A stretch of 23,362 nucleotides of DNA from a virus, in the IMG/VR virus record IMGVR_UViG_3300031772_001573, positions 1-23,362 of that record, one strand, 5' to 3'. A program made the position numbers and the translations under genes. The notes beneath the pieces were generated by a model, which saw nothing but the letters and a program-made list of their open reading frames with translations, searched no databases and was not told where the DNA came from. Below, one piece after another: positions 1 to 7,319 of the stretch (positions within the stretch are counted from its first letter, which is position 1; the number at the start of each line of letters is the position of its first letter).

Positions 1-243
1 AATGCGTCGGACGTGTTCCTGGCGGATGACGGTGGCGTGCAGATTGACGCCAGCCGCGAGGCATCCCTTGAAATGCTGGACGGTTCGTTGCAGCAGGATG
101 CCACCAGCGGAACGGGCGCCAGCCTGGTGTCCATGTTCCAGACCAACAGTGTGGCCATTCGCGCGGAGAGGGTCATCAACTGGAAAAAGAGGCGCGCGGC
201 CGCGGTTGCCATGATCGTGGCGGCGGCCTACTCGGCAGCCTGA
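1..243 (+). CDS. Major capsid protein, HK97 fold (C-terminal fragment)
   Basis: The reading frame is open from the first base and ends at TGA 241-243, leaving about 80 C-terminal residues; the start lies upstream of the window. The fragment has the typical end of HK97-type major capsid proteins: an ASDVFLADDG stretch, then DASREASLEM, then VSMFQTNSVAIRAERVINW followed by a basic KKRR cluster. In this family that region belongs to the A-domain and the closing strand of the shell subunit, which self-assembles into the icosahedral capsid. It is followed by a strong GC hairpin and a short gene, then the portal. Finding capsid upstream of portal is the reverse of the usual HK97/lambda order (portal, protease, capsid). 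The call rests on the C-terminal signature only. Confidence 0.85.
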   Translation, partial: NASDVFLADDGGVQIDASREASLEMLDGSLQQDATSGTGASLVSMFQTNSVAIRAERVINWKKRRAAAVAMIVAAAYSAA

Positions 244-259
244 CCAGCGGGCGACATTG

Positions 260-287
260 CCCCGCCCCGGGTCACACCGGGGCGGGG
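260..287 (+). terminator. Perfect 11-bp GC hairpin after the capsid gene
   Basis: CCCCGCCCCGG (260-270), a 6-base loop (271-276) and the exact reverse complement CCGGGGCGGGG (277-287) lie 17 bases after the capsid stop. Only a weak CTTTAA tract follows, so it is a poor intrinsic terminator. It could act as a partial terminator or as a 3' stabilising hairpin that raises capsid mRNA level relative to downstream genes; that role is inference. Confidence 0.55.
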
Positions 288-312
288 ACTTTAACCGGGA
301 CAGGGGGCAGCC

Positions 313-513
313 ATGGCCAAAGTGAGATTGCGAGCAATCCGGCGCGTGGGACGCTATGCCCCCGGGGATCATTTTGAGGAATCCAGCACGGACGCCAATA
401 TCCTTGTGCTGTTGGGGGTCGCGGTGGTCGCGGAGGAATCGGCACCGGCCGCCGGGCCGGCGCCGCGGGTCAAGCGGGCTTATCGGCGGCGCGATATGCG
501 CGCGGAGGGTTAG
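313..513 (+). CDS. Small basic hypothetical protein between capsid and portal
   Basis: A 66-residue protein beginning at ATG 313 with a purine-rich AGGGGG ribosome site a few bases upstream. It has no recognised domain. The N-terminal half (VRLRAIRRVGRYAPGDHF, then a short ILVLLGVAVVAEE segment) resembles small proteins often found beside phage capsid or portal genes, where a compact beta fold next to a basic tail is common. The C-terminus is Ala/Pro-rich and then strongly basic (RVKRAYRRRDMR). It sits 69 bases after the capsid stop and its TAG is three bases before the portal GTG, so it is cotranscribed with both. A role in head assembly is plausible from position but not shown. Confidence 0.6.
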   Translation: MAKVRLRAIRRVGRYAPGDHFEESSTDANILVLLGVAVVAEESAPAAGPAPRVKRAYRRRDMRAEG

Positions 514-516
514 CCC

Positions 517-2112
517 GTGCGGTTGCTGGGGCTGGAAATCACCCGGGCACCGCGGGCCGCCGTCCAAAAGGCAATGGAACCGGCGGACCAGCGCAGTTGG
601 TTCCGTATCTTTGAATCATTCGCGGGCGCGTGGCAGCAAAACGTGGTGGTGGACCGTGATACGGTGCTGTCATATTCCGCCGTCTTTGCTTGCACCACCC
701 TGATTGCCCAGGACATTGGAAAACTGCGCGTCAAGTTGATGCAGCAAAATGCGGCCGGCTTGTGGACGGAAACCACCAGCCCGGCATTCAGTCCGCTATT
801 GCGGAAGCCTAACCATTTCCAGAACCGCATCAAATTCCTAGAGCAATGGATTGCGAGCAAGTTGATGCACGGCAACGCGTATGTGCTCAAGGCGCGGGAC
901 TCGCGCGGCGTGGTGGTTGCCATGTACGTGCTGGACCCGACGCGCGTGCTGCCCCTGGTGTCGGATGACGGCAGCGTGTTCTATGAATTGAAAACGGACC
1001 GGCTGGCCAGCCTGGAAACCCAAGTGGTGGTGCCGGCGCGGGAAATTATCCATGACCCCATGGTGCCGTTGTTCCACCCGCTGGTGGGCGTCACGCCGAT
1101 TTATGCGTGCGGCATTGCCGCCATGCAGGGTGTGAATATCCAGCGCAATTCCAGTGCGTTTTTCGCCAATCAATCGCAGCCGGGCGGCATTCTGACGGCG
1201 CCGGGGTCCATTTCGGACGCCACCGCGGCCAGGTTGAAAACGCACTGGGAGGAAAATTTTACCGGCGAGAATGCCGGCCGCGTGGCGGTGGTGGGGGACG
1301 GGCTCAAATATGAACGCCTCACCGTCAATGCCGTGGACGCGCAATTGATTGACCAACTGAAATTTTCCGCCGAAACGGTGTGCAGCACGTTCCACGTGCC
1401 CCCGTACATGATCGGGGTGGGCCCGATGCCCGCATATAACAATATCGAAGCGTTGAACCAACAGTATTACAGCCAGTGCCTACAATCCCTGATTGAATCC
1501 CTGGAACTGTCTTTGGATGAAGGGTTGGGGCTGGTGGCCGCGTCCGGGTCCTATGGCACGGAGTTGGATTTGGACGGGCTGTTGCGCATGGACACAGCCA
1601 CGCGGTTTAAGTCTCACTCTGACGCAATCGCGGGCGGGTGGCTGGCGCCCAATGAGGCGCGGCGCAAGGAAGATTTCGCACCGGTCAAGGGTGGCGAAAC
1701 CCCCTACCTGCAACAGCAGAATTACAGCCTGGCAGCCCTGGCGGCGCGCGACGTGAAAGCGCAAACCGAAGGGGCGGACGTGCAAACATCCGTGATGAAT
1801 GGAGGCCAGGTGTCCGCACTACAGGCTTTGTTGACGGCGGTGGCGTCCGGGCAATTGCCCGCGGAGTCCGGCAAGGCGGCCATTGCGGCCGCCTTTCCGG
1901 CACTCAGTACCGCGGAAATTGACACCATGGTGGACCCGCTGGAGGAATTCGAACCGGACGCACCGGACCCCCCCACGGGCCCGCCGGGCGGGCCCCCGGT
2001 TGATCCGGCCGCGGACCCCGCGGCACAGGACCCGGAGGACGCGGCGGACCTGGCGGACCTGGCCAAGCACTTGGGCGCAGCCCTGGACGCGCGCCGAATG
2101 AGGGCAGCATGA
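517..2112 (+). CDS. Portal protein, HK97 family
   Basis: A 531-residue protein starting at GTG 517, with a GGAGG site at about 504-508. It forms the dodecameric ring at the capsid vertex through which DNA is packaged and ejected. Recognisable family segments are SYSAVFACTTLIAQDIGKL near residue 50, FLEQWIASKLMHGNAYV near 108, the HPLVGVTPIYACG segment near 190, SSAFFANQSQPGGILTAPG near 210, and KFSAETVCSTFHVPPYMIG near 285. These match the Phage_portal (PF04860) pattern. The last ~100 residues are an extension rich in Asp, Pro, Ala and Gly (DPLEEFEPDAPDPP and onward) that is probably disordered and lies outside the core domain. Its stop overlaps the next start (ATGATG), giving coupling. Confidence 0.93.
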   Translation: MRLLGLEITRAPRAAVQKAMEPADQRSWFRIFESFAGAWQQNVVVDRDTVLSYSAVFACTTLIAQDIGKLRVKLMQQNAAGLWTETTSPAFSPLLRKPNHFQNRIKFLEQWIASKLMHGNAYVLKARDSRGVVVAMYVLDPTRVLPLVSDDGSVFYELKTDRLASLETQVVVPAREIIHDPMVPLFHPLVGVTPIYACGIAAMQGVNIQRNSSAFFANQSQPGGILTAPGSISDATAARLKTHWEENFTGENAGRVAVVGDGLKYERLTVNAVDAQLIDQLKFSAETVCSTFHVPPYMIGVGPMPAYNNIEALNQQYYSQCLQSLIESLELSLDEGLGLVAASGSYGTELDLDGLLRMDTATRFKSHSDAIAGGWLAPNEARRKEDFAPVKGGETPYLQQQNYSLAALAARDVKAQTEGADVQTSVMNGGQVSALQALLTAVASGQLPAESGKAAIAAAFPALSTAEIDTMVDPLEEFEPDAPDPPTGPPGGPPVDPAADPAAQDPEDAADLADLAKHLGAALDARRMRAA

Positions 2113-2753
2113 TGCGCAAAACGGACGTGCCGGAATTTGCCGGGAGCCTGGCGGACGCTGTGGACGGGCTGGTGCAGTCCAGCATTGCGGAGGCACTGGC
2201 GCCGCTGGTGCGGCAACTGGACCAACTGGCGGGCGTGGCCGCGGTCCTGGAGCGTGCTGTGGCCGGGGTCACCAATGGGCAGGACGGTGCGCCGGGCGCC
2301 CCGGGCCAGCCCGGCCGGGATGGGTTGCCCGGGCGGGACGGGTTGCCCGGCAAGGATGGCGCGGACGGCGCCCCGGGCGCGGACGGGTTGGGCTTTGATG
2401 ACTTGGCGGTGGCTTATGACGGCGAGCGCACCTTGACGTTGCGTTTTGCACGGGGCGAGCACATGCGGGAATTCCCGGTCCGGCTGCCGGTGCCCCTGTA
2501 TCGCGGAATTTTCAAAGCCGGGGACCCTTACGAATCGGGCGACATGGTGACCAGCGGCGGGTCCGTGTGGCTGGCACTCAAGGATGCACCGGAGGGGCGG
2601 CCGGATGAACGGGCCACGGACTGGCGCCTGATTGTGAAACGCGGGCGCGACGGGCGCGACGGGCAGCCGGGCGTGAAGGGTGACCCAGGCCCGGAGGGGC
2701 GGCCCGGGCGTGACCTGACGGTGTTGGCGCCGGACGGGGGTAAATTCCGGTGA
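2109..2753 (+). CDS. Collagen-like protein with two Gly-X-Y segments
   Basis: A 214-residue protein beginning at ATG 2109 (a second ATG follows at 2112), overlapping the portal stop. Residues 1-55 are mainly helical and hydrophobic at heptad spacing, which would suit a trimerising stalk. Residues 57-95 are a Gly-X-Y run with glycine every third residue (GAPGAPGQPGRDGLPGRDG type). Residues about 125-178 form a compact aromatic module (YRGIFKAGDPYESGD, then VWLALKDAPEG, then DWRLIVKRG) similar to the small carbohydrate-binding-like modules seen in many phage fibre proteins. A second Gly-X-Y run covers about residues 179-202. Such proteins are usually virion fibres or decorations. The position between portal and connector is unexpected for a tail fibre, so a head or neck appendage is possible. 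The function is inferred. Confidence 0.75.
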   Translation: MMRKTDVPEFAGSLADAVDGLVQSSIAEALAPLVRQLDQLAGVAAVLERAVAGVTNGQDGAPGAPGQPGRDGLPGRDGLPGKDGADGAPGADGLGFDDLAVAYDGERTLTLRFARGEHMREFPVRLPVPLYRGIFKAGDPYESGDMVTSGGSVWLALKDAPEGRPDERATDWRLIVKRGRDGRDGQPGVKGDPGPEGRPGRDLTVLAPDGGKFR

Positions 2754-3088
2754 CCATGCTAGTGACACTGGACCAGGCCAAAGCACAGGTGCGAACGGCG
2801 CACGATGCCGAGGACGAAACCATAACGCTACTGGTGCACGCGGCCAGTGGCGCCGTTATCAATTATTTGAAGGATGCCGCGGAGGAATTCATAGATTCCA
2901 GCGGCGAAGTGGTCACGGACTCCAGCGACATTCCGCAAACCCCCTACGTGGTGCAACAGGCTACGCTGTTGCTGGTGGGACTCATGTTTGCGGACCGTGA
3001 GGGCACGTCGGACCTGTGGAAACCGGGTTACTTGCCGCCGGCCATTGTCGCGTTGCTGTATCCACTGCGGGACCCGGGGCTGGCATGA
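2750..3088 (+). CDS. Head-tail connector, gp6-like
   Basis: A 112-residue protein of the Phage_gp6/TIGR02215 type, which forms the ring directly under the portal after DNA packaging. The family pattern is visible: LVTLDQAKAQVR at the N-terminus, then DEDE-like acidic helix AEDETITLLVHAASGAVINYL, and a C-terminal helix with QQATLLLVGLMFADRE followed by LPPAIVALLYPLRDP. The GTG at 2750 overlaps the previous TGA and is nine bases from a GGGGG ribosome site; ATG 2756 in the same frame is the alternative. The ATGA junction at its end couples it to the following Rossmann protein. Confidence 0.87.
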   Translation: MTMLVTLDQAKAQVRTAHDAEDETITLLVHAASGAVINYLKDAAEEFIDSSGEVVTDSSDIPQTPYVVQQATLLLVGLMFADREGTSDLWKPGYLPPAIVALLYPLRDPGLA

Positions 3089-3738
3089 CCACCCCGTGGA
3101 CCATTCCACGGGACTGGGACGGGGACACGGTGGCCATTCTGGCATCCGGGCCCAGCATGTCCGCGGAAGTGGCGGGCATGGTGCGCGGCCGGTGCCGGGT
3201 GGTGGCAGTCAACAATCAGGGAATCCCAACGGTGCACGCGGTCACCGGGCGGGTGCTGCCGGCATTGGCGCCCTGGGCGGATATGCTCTATGCGTCGGAC
3301 GCCAAGTGGTGGATGCAGTACCAGGCGGACGCACGGAAGTTTGCCGGGGACAAGGTGACGGTGCGCGACGTGCTGCCGTTCCCCGAAGTGCTTTCGCTGC
3401 AACTGTCCACCGCGATTCCCTATGATCCGCGGCCCACCCACGTGGTGACCGGCGGGAATAGTGGTTACCAGGCCACGCACATTGCGGCGCAACGCGGCGC
3501 GCGGCGGATTTTGCTGTGCGGGTTTGACATGCGCCAGGTGCAAGGGTCTAAACATTGGTTTGGCGACCACCCCGGGAAACTCAATTCCCCCCAACGCTAT
3601 ACAACGTGGATCAACAATTTCGCGGAGTTGGGCAAAGCCCTGGCGGCGGTCGGGGTGGAGCTAATCAACTGCACCCCAAAAAGCGCACTGGTCGGACTGC
3701 GGCGCATGACACTGGCGGAGGCTTTGCCCAATGTTTAA
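3085..3738 (+). CDS. DUF115/GT42-like Rossmann protein, probable sugar-transfer enzyme
   Basis: A 217-residue protein starting at ATG 3085 in an ATGA overlap; earlier in-frame ATGs lie within the connector gene and are not preferred. Residues 16-24 (VAILASGPS) carry the GPS loop after the first beta strand, followed by VVAVNNQG and then LAPWADMLYASDAKWW. Around residues 120-142 is VVTGGNSGYQATHIAAQRG followed by RILLCGFDM. This layout matches a family of phage proteins related to DUF115/MptE-like and GT42 sialyltransferase-like folds, often labelled 'norphogenetic protein' in phage genomes. A nucleotide-sugar or nucleotide substrate is suggested by the GPS and SGYQA elements, but no reaction can be assigned. 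It separates connector from adaptor, genes that are normally adjacent, and may work with the downstream transferase block. Confidence 0.7.
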   Translation: MTTPWTIPRDWDGDTVAILASGPSMSAEVAGMVRGRCRVVAVNNQGIPTVHAVTGRVLPALAPWADMLYASDAKWWMQYQADARKFAGDKVTVRDVLPFPEVLSLQLSTAIPYDPRPTHVVTGGNSGYQATHIAAQRGARRILLCGFDMRQVQGSKHWFGDHPGKLNSPQRYTTWINNFAELGKALAAVGVELINCTPKSALVGLRRMTLAEALPNV

Positions 3739-4069
3739 TGCAGGACGATTGCGGCACCGCGTCAACATCCAAAAGCCGGTGCAGGCGCAGGACCCGGACA
3801 CCGGCGAAGTGACCCGCACGTGGTCCACCGTGTTTGCGGACGTGCCCGCGTCCATTGAGCCCATGAGTGTGCGCGAATTTATCGCGGCGCAACAAATGGT
3901 GGCGCAGTGCACCACCATGATTGTGTTTCGCTGGCTGCCGGGGCTCACCCCCACCATGCGGATTGTGCAGGGTGCGACGATATACAACCCCGCCGGATTC
4001 CTGGCGGACAAGGAAAGCGGCGCGGAATACGTGACCGCACCGTGTACCGTGGGAACCAATGAAGGATGA
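3731..4069 (+). CDS. Head-tail adaptor (SPP1 gp16-like, Phage_H_T_join)
   Basis: A 112-residue head closure protein. Family signatures are clear: GRLRHRVNIQKPV at the N-terminus, DTGEVTRTWSTVFADVPASIEPMSVREFIAAQ in the middle, then RWLPGLTPTMRIVQG, IYNPAGFLAD and the ending SGAEYVTAPCTVGTNEG. In SPP1 and HK97-like phages this protein closes the portal channel and provides the surface to which the tail attaches. The ATG at 3731 overlaps the preceding stop by eight bases. Its own stop overlaps the ATG of the first methyltransferase (ATGA), so translation of the modification block is directly linked to this structural gene. Confidence 0.9.
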   Translation: MFNAGRLRHRVNIQKPVQAQDPDTGEVTRTWSTVFADVPASIEPMSVREFIAAQQMVAQCTTMIVFRWLPGLTPTMRIVQGATIYNPAGFLADKESGAEYVTAPCTVGTNEG

Positions 4070-4536
4070 ACCACCGGGAAAGCATGGTGGCGAAAGTGGC
4101 GGCCGCCGGCTGGCGGCGCGGCGCCATGCTCGGGTTGGGGTCCGGCACCCTGTTTGAAATGCTGTTGCGCGGGGTCCCGGACTTGCATTTGATTGGCGTG
4201 GACCATTTCGCGCGGGAGGACCGGCGCGAACGGTTGGCGGAAATTGGCCGGGAGTATGCGGACCGGTGCACGGTGCACCCTTGCACCACCGCCCTGGCGT
4301 CCAATTTCATACCGGACCGCAGCCTGGATTTTATCTATTTGGACGCTGGCCACAAATATGGGTGCGTGCGCTCGGACTTGCGGCTGTGGTGGCCCAAGGT
4401 GCGGGTGGGCGGGTGGTTTGGCGGACATGACTTTGCCCCGAAATATCCCGGCGTTGTCCAGGCGGTTACGGAAAAGTTTGGGCGTGCATTCACGGTGGAC
4501 GCCAACACCGTGTGGCAGGTGGGCAAATCCGCATGA
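4066..4536 (+). CDS. Class I SAM methyltransferase (Methyltransf_24-like)
   Basis: A 156-residue protein starting at ATG 4066. A Rossmann methyltransferase layout is visible: motif I at residues 21-28 (MLGLGSGT), an acidic second strand at about 42-48 (LIGVDHF), and DFIYLDAGHKYGCVRSD at about 88-104, with D93 and H96 in the conserved position of the Methyltransf_24 family. This is followed by WWPKVRVGGWFGGHDF. The substrate is unknown; the family includes enzymes acting on sugars and small molecules. The protein is short for a stand-alone methyltransferase and lacks an obvious N-terminal substrate domain. ATGA overlaps at both ends place it in a tightly coupled run with two further methyltransferases. 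Confidence 0.8.
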   Translation: MNHRESMVAKVAAAGWRRGAMLGLGSGTLFEMLLRGVPDLHLIGVDHFAREDRRERLAEIGREYADRCTVHPCTTALASNFIPDRSLDFIYLDAGHKYGCVRSDLRLWWPKVRVGGWFGGHDFAPKYPGVVQAVTEKFGRAFTVDANTVWQVGKSA

Positions 4537-5195
4537 GCAAATTGGACAAGGTGTTTGCGGGCTATCGCCCCAACTGGGATTGGGCCGGGATGCAGGGCAC
4601 GCGTGCGTGTCTCAAGTGGAACGTGCGCGACCTTTACTCATTGGACCTGGCGTTGCGCCACACCAAAGGACGCAAGGCGGCAATCCAGGCGGGTGGCAAC
4701 CTGGGACTATTCGCCAAACGATTGGCGGAGGAATTCCGCCAGGTGTTCACGTTCGAACCGGACAAGGTGCTATTTGCGCAACTGGAGCACAACGCACCGG
4801 AGGCCAACATTGTGCCGGTGTGCGCGGCGCTGGGGTGCTCGCGGGACCCGGTGCGCATGGAATGTGGACGCCGGGACGATAGCGGGCGCGCAGTCCATGA
4901 GGGGTTGACCTACGTGGCCGGCGCCGGCGACACTCCGCAGATTCTTATTGATGACTTGGAATTGCCGGCACTCAATTTGATTTACCTGGATATTGAAGGG
5001 TACGAATTGAACGCATTACGCGGTGCGGAAAAGACCGTTGCACGCTGCCAGCCCACCATTGCGGTGGAGAGCAACGGCAATGCCCGGCACTACGGCAGCG
5101 ACAAAAAGCAATTGGCCAAGTGGTTCGGGTTGCACAGTTACCGGAAAGTGGTGCGCATTCACGGTGATGACATTTACGTGCCCCTTTCAAAATGA
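4533..5195 (+). CDS. FkbM-family methyltransferase
   Basis: A 220-residue protein; ATG 4533 is chosen because it overlaps the previous TGA and the upstream in-frame codons lie inside the preceding gene. FkbM (Methyltransf_21) features are in order: motif I at residues 50-58 (AIQAGGNLG), the strand-2 acidic loop FEPD at 74-77, EANIVPVCAALG near 90-100, LIDDLELPALNLIYLDIEGYE at about 138-158 with D153 and E155, and LRGAEKTV plus PTIAVE afterwards. FkbM enzymes O-methylate hydroxyls, often on sugars or lipids. Motif I has Gln (Q52) where the common form has Asp, a variant I also associate with phage-borne FkbM proteins. Likely partner of the glycosyltransferases that follow. Confidence 0.87.
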   Translation: MSKLDKVFAGYRPNWDWAGMQGTRACLKWNVRDLYSLDLALRHTKGRKAAIQAGGNLGLFAKRLAEEFRQVFTFEPDKVLFAQLEHNAPEANIVPVCAALGCSRDPVRMECGRRDDSGRAVHEGLTYVAGAGDTPQILIDDLELPALNLIYLDIEGYELNALRGAEKTVARCQPTIAVESNGNARHYGSDKKQLAKWFGLHSYRKVVRIHGDDIYVPLSK

Positions 5196-5908
5196 AAACA
5201 GCCGCGGACTATTCGGAAATTTTCCTGGCGGAGTGCACACGCAGCTATGCGGAAGTCACTGCGCTGGAGGCATCCTGCGGCTATGCGGTCAACCGCGCCA
5301 AGCTGGAGGCGGCCGCGCGCGTGCTGGCGTGCCCGCACAAAGTCAACCCGCCCAACTGGCAGCACGGGCGGGTCATCTATGCGCTGGCACGTGAGTTGAT
5401 CGCGGAGAGCACCGGGGCGGGCGTGTTCCTGGACATAGGCACAGCCAAAGGATTCTCCGCGGTGGTGCTGTCCTGGGCAGTGTCGGACGGCATGGTGCAC
5501 CGGCGCATAGTGTCCGTGGACGCGGTGGACCCGCTGGCGCGCGTGCCCCGCAACAGTGTGGCGGAGGCGGACGGCGCGTTGTGGACGGTGCCGGAATACG
5601 TTTCCAGGTTTGCGGCCCCGGGCGCCCCCATTGAATTCCGCGGCGGTGGCTCGGATGCGTTGCTGCGGGAGTGCGTGGCGAACGGCACCCGGGTGCGGTT
5701 TGCGTTTGTGGACGGCAAGCACAGCGAAACGGCAGTGGCGGCGGACGCGGCACACCTGGCGCAATTGCAGCGGGCCGGGGACCTGTGCGTGTTTGACGAT
5801 TTGCAAATAGACGGGGTGCGGGCCGCGTTAGCCAGGGTCAAAGCCTATTCATTCACCATTGTGAATGCGGGGCCCAGCCGGCGCTATGCGGTGGGGGTGC
5901 GGCTGTGA
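5192..5908 (+). CDS. Class I SAM methyltransferase, second Methyltransf_24-like enzyme
   Basis: A 238-residue protein starting at ATG 5192 in an ATGA overlap with the FkbM gene. Motif I is at residues 78-88 (VFLDIGTAKGF), followed by VVLSWA, and the second acidic loop is at about 107-113 (VSVDAVDP). The catalytic-region signature RFAFVDGKHS at about 169-178 has D174 and H177, followed by AVAADAAHLAQLQRAGDLCVFDDLQ. That arrangement is like the 4066 gene but with a longer N-terminal helical region (about 75 residues), so the two are probably distant relatives rather than recent copies. The substrate is unknown. The GTGA junction at the end couples it to the first GT8-like glycosyltransferase. 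Confidence 0.8.
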   Translation: MKTAADYSEIFLAECTRSYAEVTALEASCGYAVNRAKLEAAARVLACPHKVNPPNWQHGRVIYALARELIAESTGAGVFLDIGTAKGFSAVVLSWAVSDGMVHRRIVSVDAVDPLARVPRNSVAEADGALWTVPEYVSRFAAPGAPIEFRGGGSDALLRECVANGTRVRFAFVDGKHSETAVAADAAHLAQLQRAGDLCVFDDLQIDGVRAALARVKAYSFTIVNAGPSRRYAVGVRL

Positions 5909-6555
5909 CATTGACAGTGCTGTGCGTGTGGGTGGCCGGGCACGTGCCATTCACCCCGGACTATGTGGTGCGGTTGCGCAGCATGGCGCGGCGCGCGTTG
6001 CCGCCACACCGGTTTGTGTGCCTGACGGACCACCCGGAGCGGTTGCCCGCGGACCTGGAAACCCGCCCCGCCCGGGTGCCGCCGGGGTGCAAAGGGTGGT
6101 GGGCAAAGGTGCAGCTATTTGACCCCACGTTGACGGTGGCCGGGCGGTTGCTTTACCTGGACCTGGACACCCTGGTGGTGGATGACTTGACCCCGCTGGT
6201 GGAGTATCCGGCGGAGTTTGCATTGGCCCCGGACGGCGCCCCCAATTTCCGGCCGCGCGACGGCACGGCATGTGTTCACCGTTTCAATTCCAGTGCCATG
6301 GTGTGGGATCACGGCAGCCAGGCGCACTTGTTCCGGCAGTGGGTGCCCGGCGTGGCCCGCCGGCTGTGGGGGGATCAAGACTGGATAGGGGAACAGTGCC
6401 CCGGCGCCGCGGTCATGCCGGCCGCATGGTTTCCGCGGATCAGTGACGCCCCGGGCCCGGCGTGGCCGCCGGGCGCGCGTGTCATCCTGTGCAAGAAACC
6501 CAAGAATGCGGAGGCGGCCCGGCGCTGGCATTGGGTCGCGGAGGCGTGGCAGTAA
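5905..6555 (+). CDS. GT8-like glycosyltransferase A
   Basis: A 216-residue protein starting at GTG 5905, overlapping the previous TGA. It has the layout of a retaining GT-A enzyme: a short first strand (LTVLCVWVAG), YVVRLRSMARR, HRFVCLTDHPERL, GWWAKVQLF, and a metal-binding DXD motif at D86-L87-D88 within LLYLDLDTLVV. Then come FNSSAMVWD, the segment that usually contacts the acceptor, and WGDQDWIGEQ, a late acidic motif typical of GT8-type enzymes. It most likely transfers a sugar from a nucleotide-sugar donor. It is paralogous to the protein at 7312-8043 in all these segments. Acceptor and donor are unknown. Its TAA overlaps the next ATG (TAATG). Confidence 0.8.
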   Translation: MTLTVLCVWVAGHVPFTPDYVVRLRSMARRALPPHRFVCLTDHPERLPADLETRPARVPPGCKGWWAKVQLFDPTLTVAGRLLYLDLDTLVVDDLTPLVEYPAEFALAPDGAPNFRPRDGTACVHRFNSSAMVWDHGSQAHLFRQWVPGVARRLWGDQDWIGEQCPGAAVMPAAWFPRISDAPGPAWPPGARVILCKKPKNAEAARRWHWVAEAWQ

Positions 6556-7319
6556 TGGGGGCCCCGGGCTTTGATGATGCGACCATGGTGTTTCCGAAAG
6601 CCGGGGACCCAAAGCGCATTCAGTTTATATATCCGTACTATGAAAACCCGCAATTCTTTGAACGGCAATTGCACCTGTGGGAATCCTATCCGGAGCACCT
6701 GCGGGCGTTGCTGCGGGTCATCGTGGTGGACGATGGCAGCCCGGACCACCCCGCCGGCGCGGTGGTGCGCGCCCAAACGCAATGCAGTTTCAACCTTGTG
6801 GTCTTTCGGGTGGACGTGGACGTGCGCTGGAATTGGCTGGCGGCGCGCAATATCGGAATGCACCACGCGCACCCTGGCTGGTGCCTGTTGACGGACATGG
6901 ACCACATGGTGCCGGCGGACACGCTCGCGCACCTGGTCATCCGGGCCCACGATCCGGCCGCCATCTATCGGTTGTCCAGGCGCGAGAGCACCGGGGAACT
7001 GATACACCCCCACCCAAATTCCATGCTAATGACGCGGGAAAAGTTTTGGAACGTGGGCGGATATGATGAAGCACTCAGCGGTTTCTATGGCACGGACGGC
7101 GACTGGCGGCGCCGGTGCGCGGCCGCCGGCCAGGTGTGGACGCTGCCGGATGAACTGCGGCGGCATGAATACGCGGGCGACAGCAGCACCCGCAAATATT
7201 TGCGCAAGCAACCGCAGGACGCCGGCAAAAAAAAGGTGCTCCAGGCGCGGCGGTGGGACCGCACCTGGAAACCGCGCGTGCTGTCATTTCCATACCACCA
7301 GGAAATCCCAAGTGCTTGA
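6555..7319 (+). CDS. GT2-like (GT-A) glycosyltransferase
   Basis: A 254-residue protein starting at ATG 6555, inside the TAATG overlap. The N-terminal donor-binding strand IQFIYPYYENPQFF leads to VIVVDDGSPD with D59-D60, the family 2 nucleotide-binding signature. A metal-binding DXD is at D114-M115-D116 in LTDMDHMVP. A late acidic motif GTDGDWRRR (D181, D183) follows after EKFWNVGGYDEALSGFYG, the GT2/galactosyltransferase-like acceptor region. The ~50 C-terminal residues are basic (RKYLRKQ, KKKVLQARRWDR). No membrane segment is present, so it acts in the cytoplasm. An inverting sugar transfer is expected from family knowledge; donor and acceptor are unknown. Confidence 0.82.
   Translation: MGAPGFDDATMVFPKAGDPKRIQFIYPYYENPQFFERQLHLWESYPEHLRALLRVIVVDDGSPDHPAGAVVRAQTQCSFNLVVFRVDVDVRWNWLAARNIGMHHAHPGWCLLTDMDHMVPADTLAHLVIRAHDPAAIYRLSRRESTGELIHPHPNSMLMTREKFWNVGGYDEALSGFYGTDGDWRRRCAAAGQVWTLPDELRRHEYAGDSSTRKYLRKQPQDAGKKKVLQARRWDRTWKPRVLSFPYHQEIPSA

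Noticed and set aside
1722-2786. 354-codon open frame on the minus strand over portal and collagen-like genes
   Set aside because: It mirrors GC-rich coding on the plus strand, has no ribosome site, and its product is low-complexity Pro/Arg/Ala.
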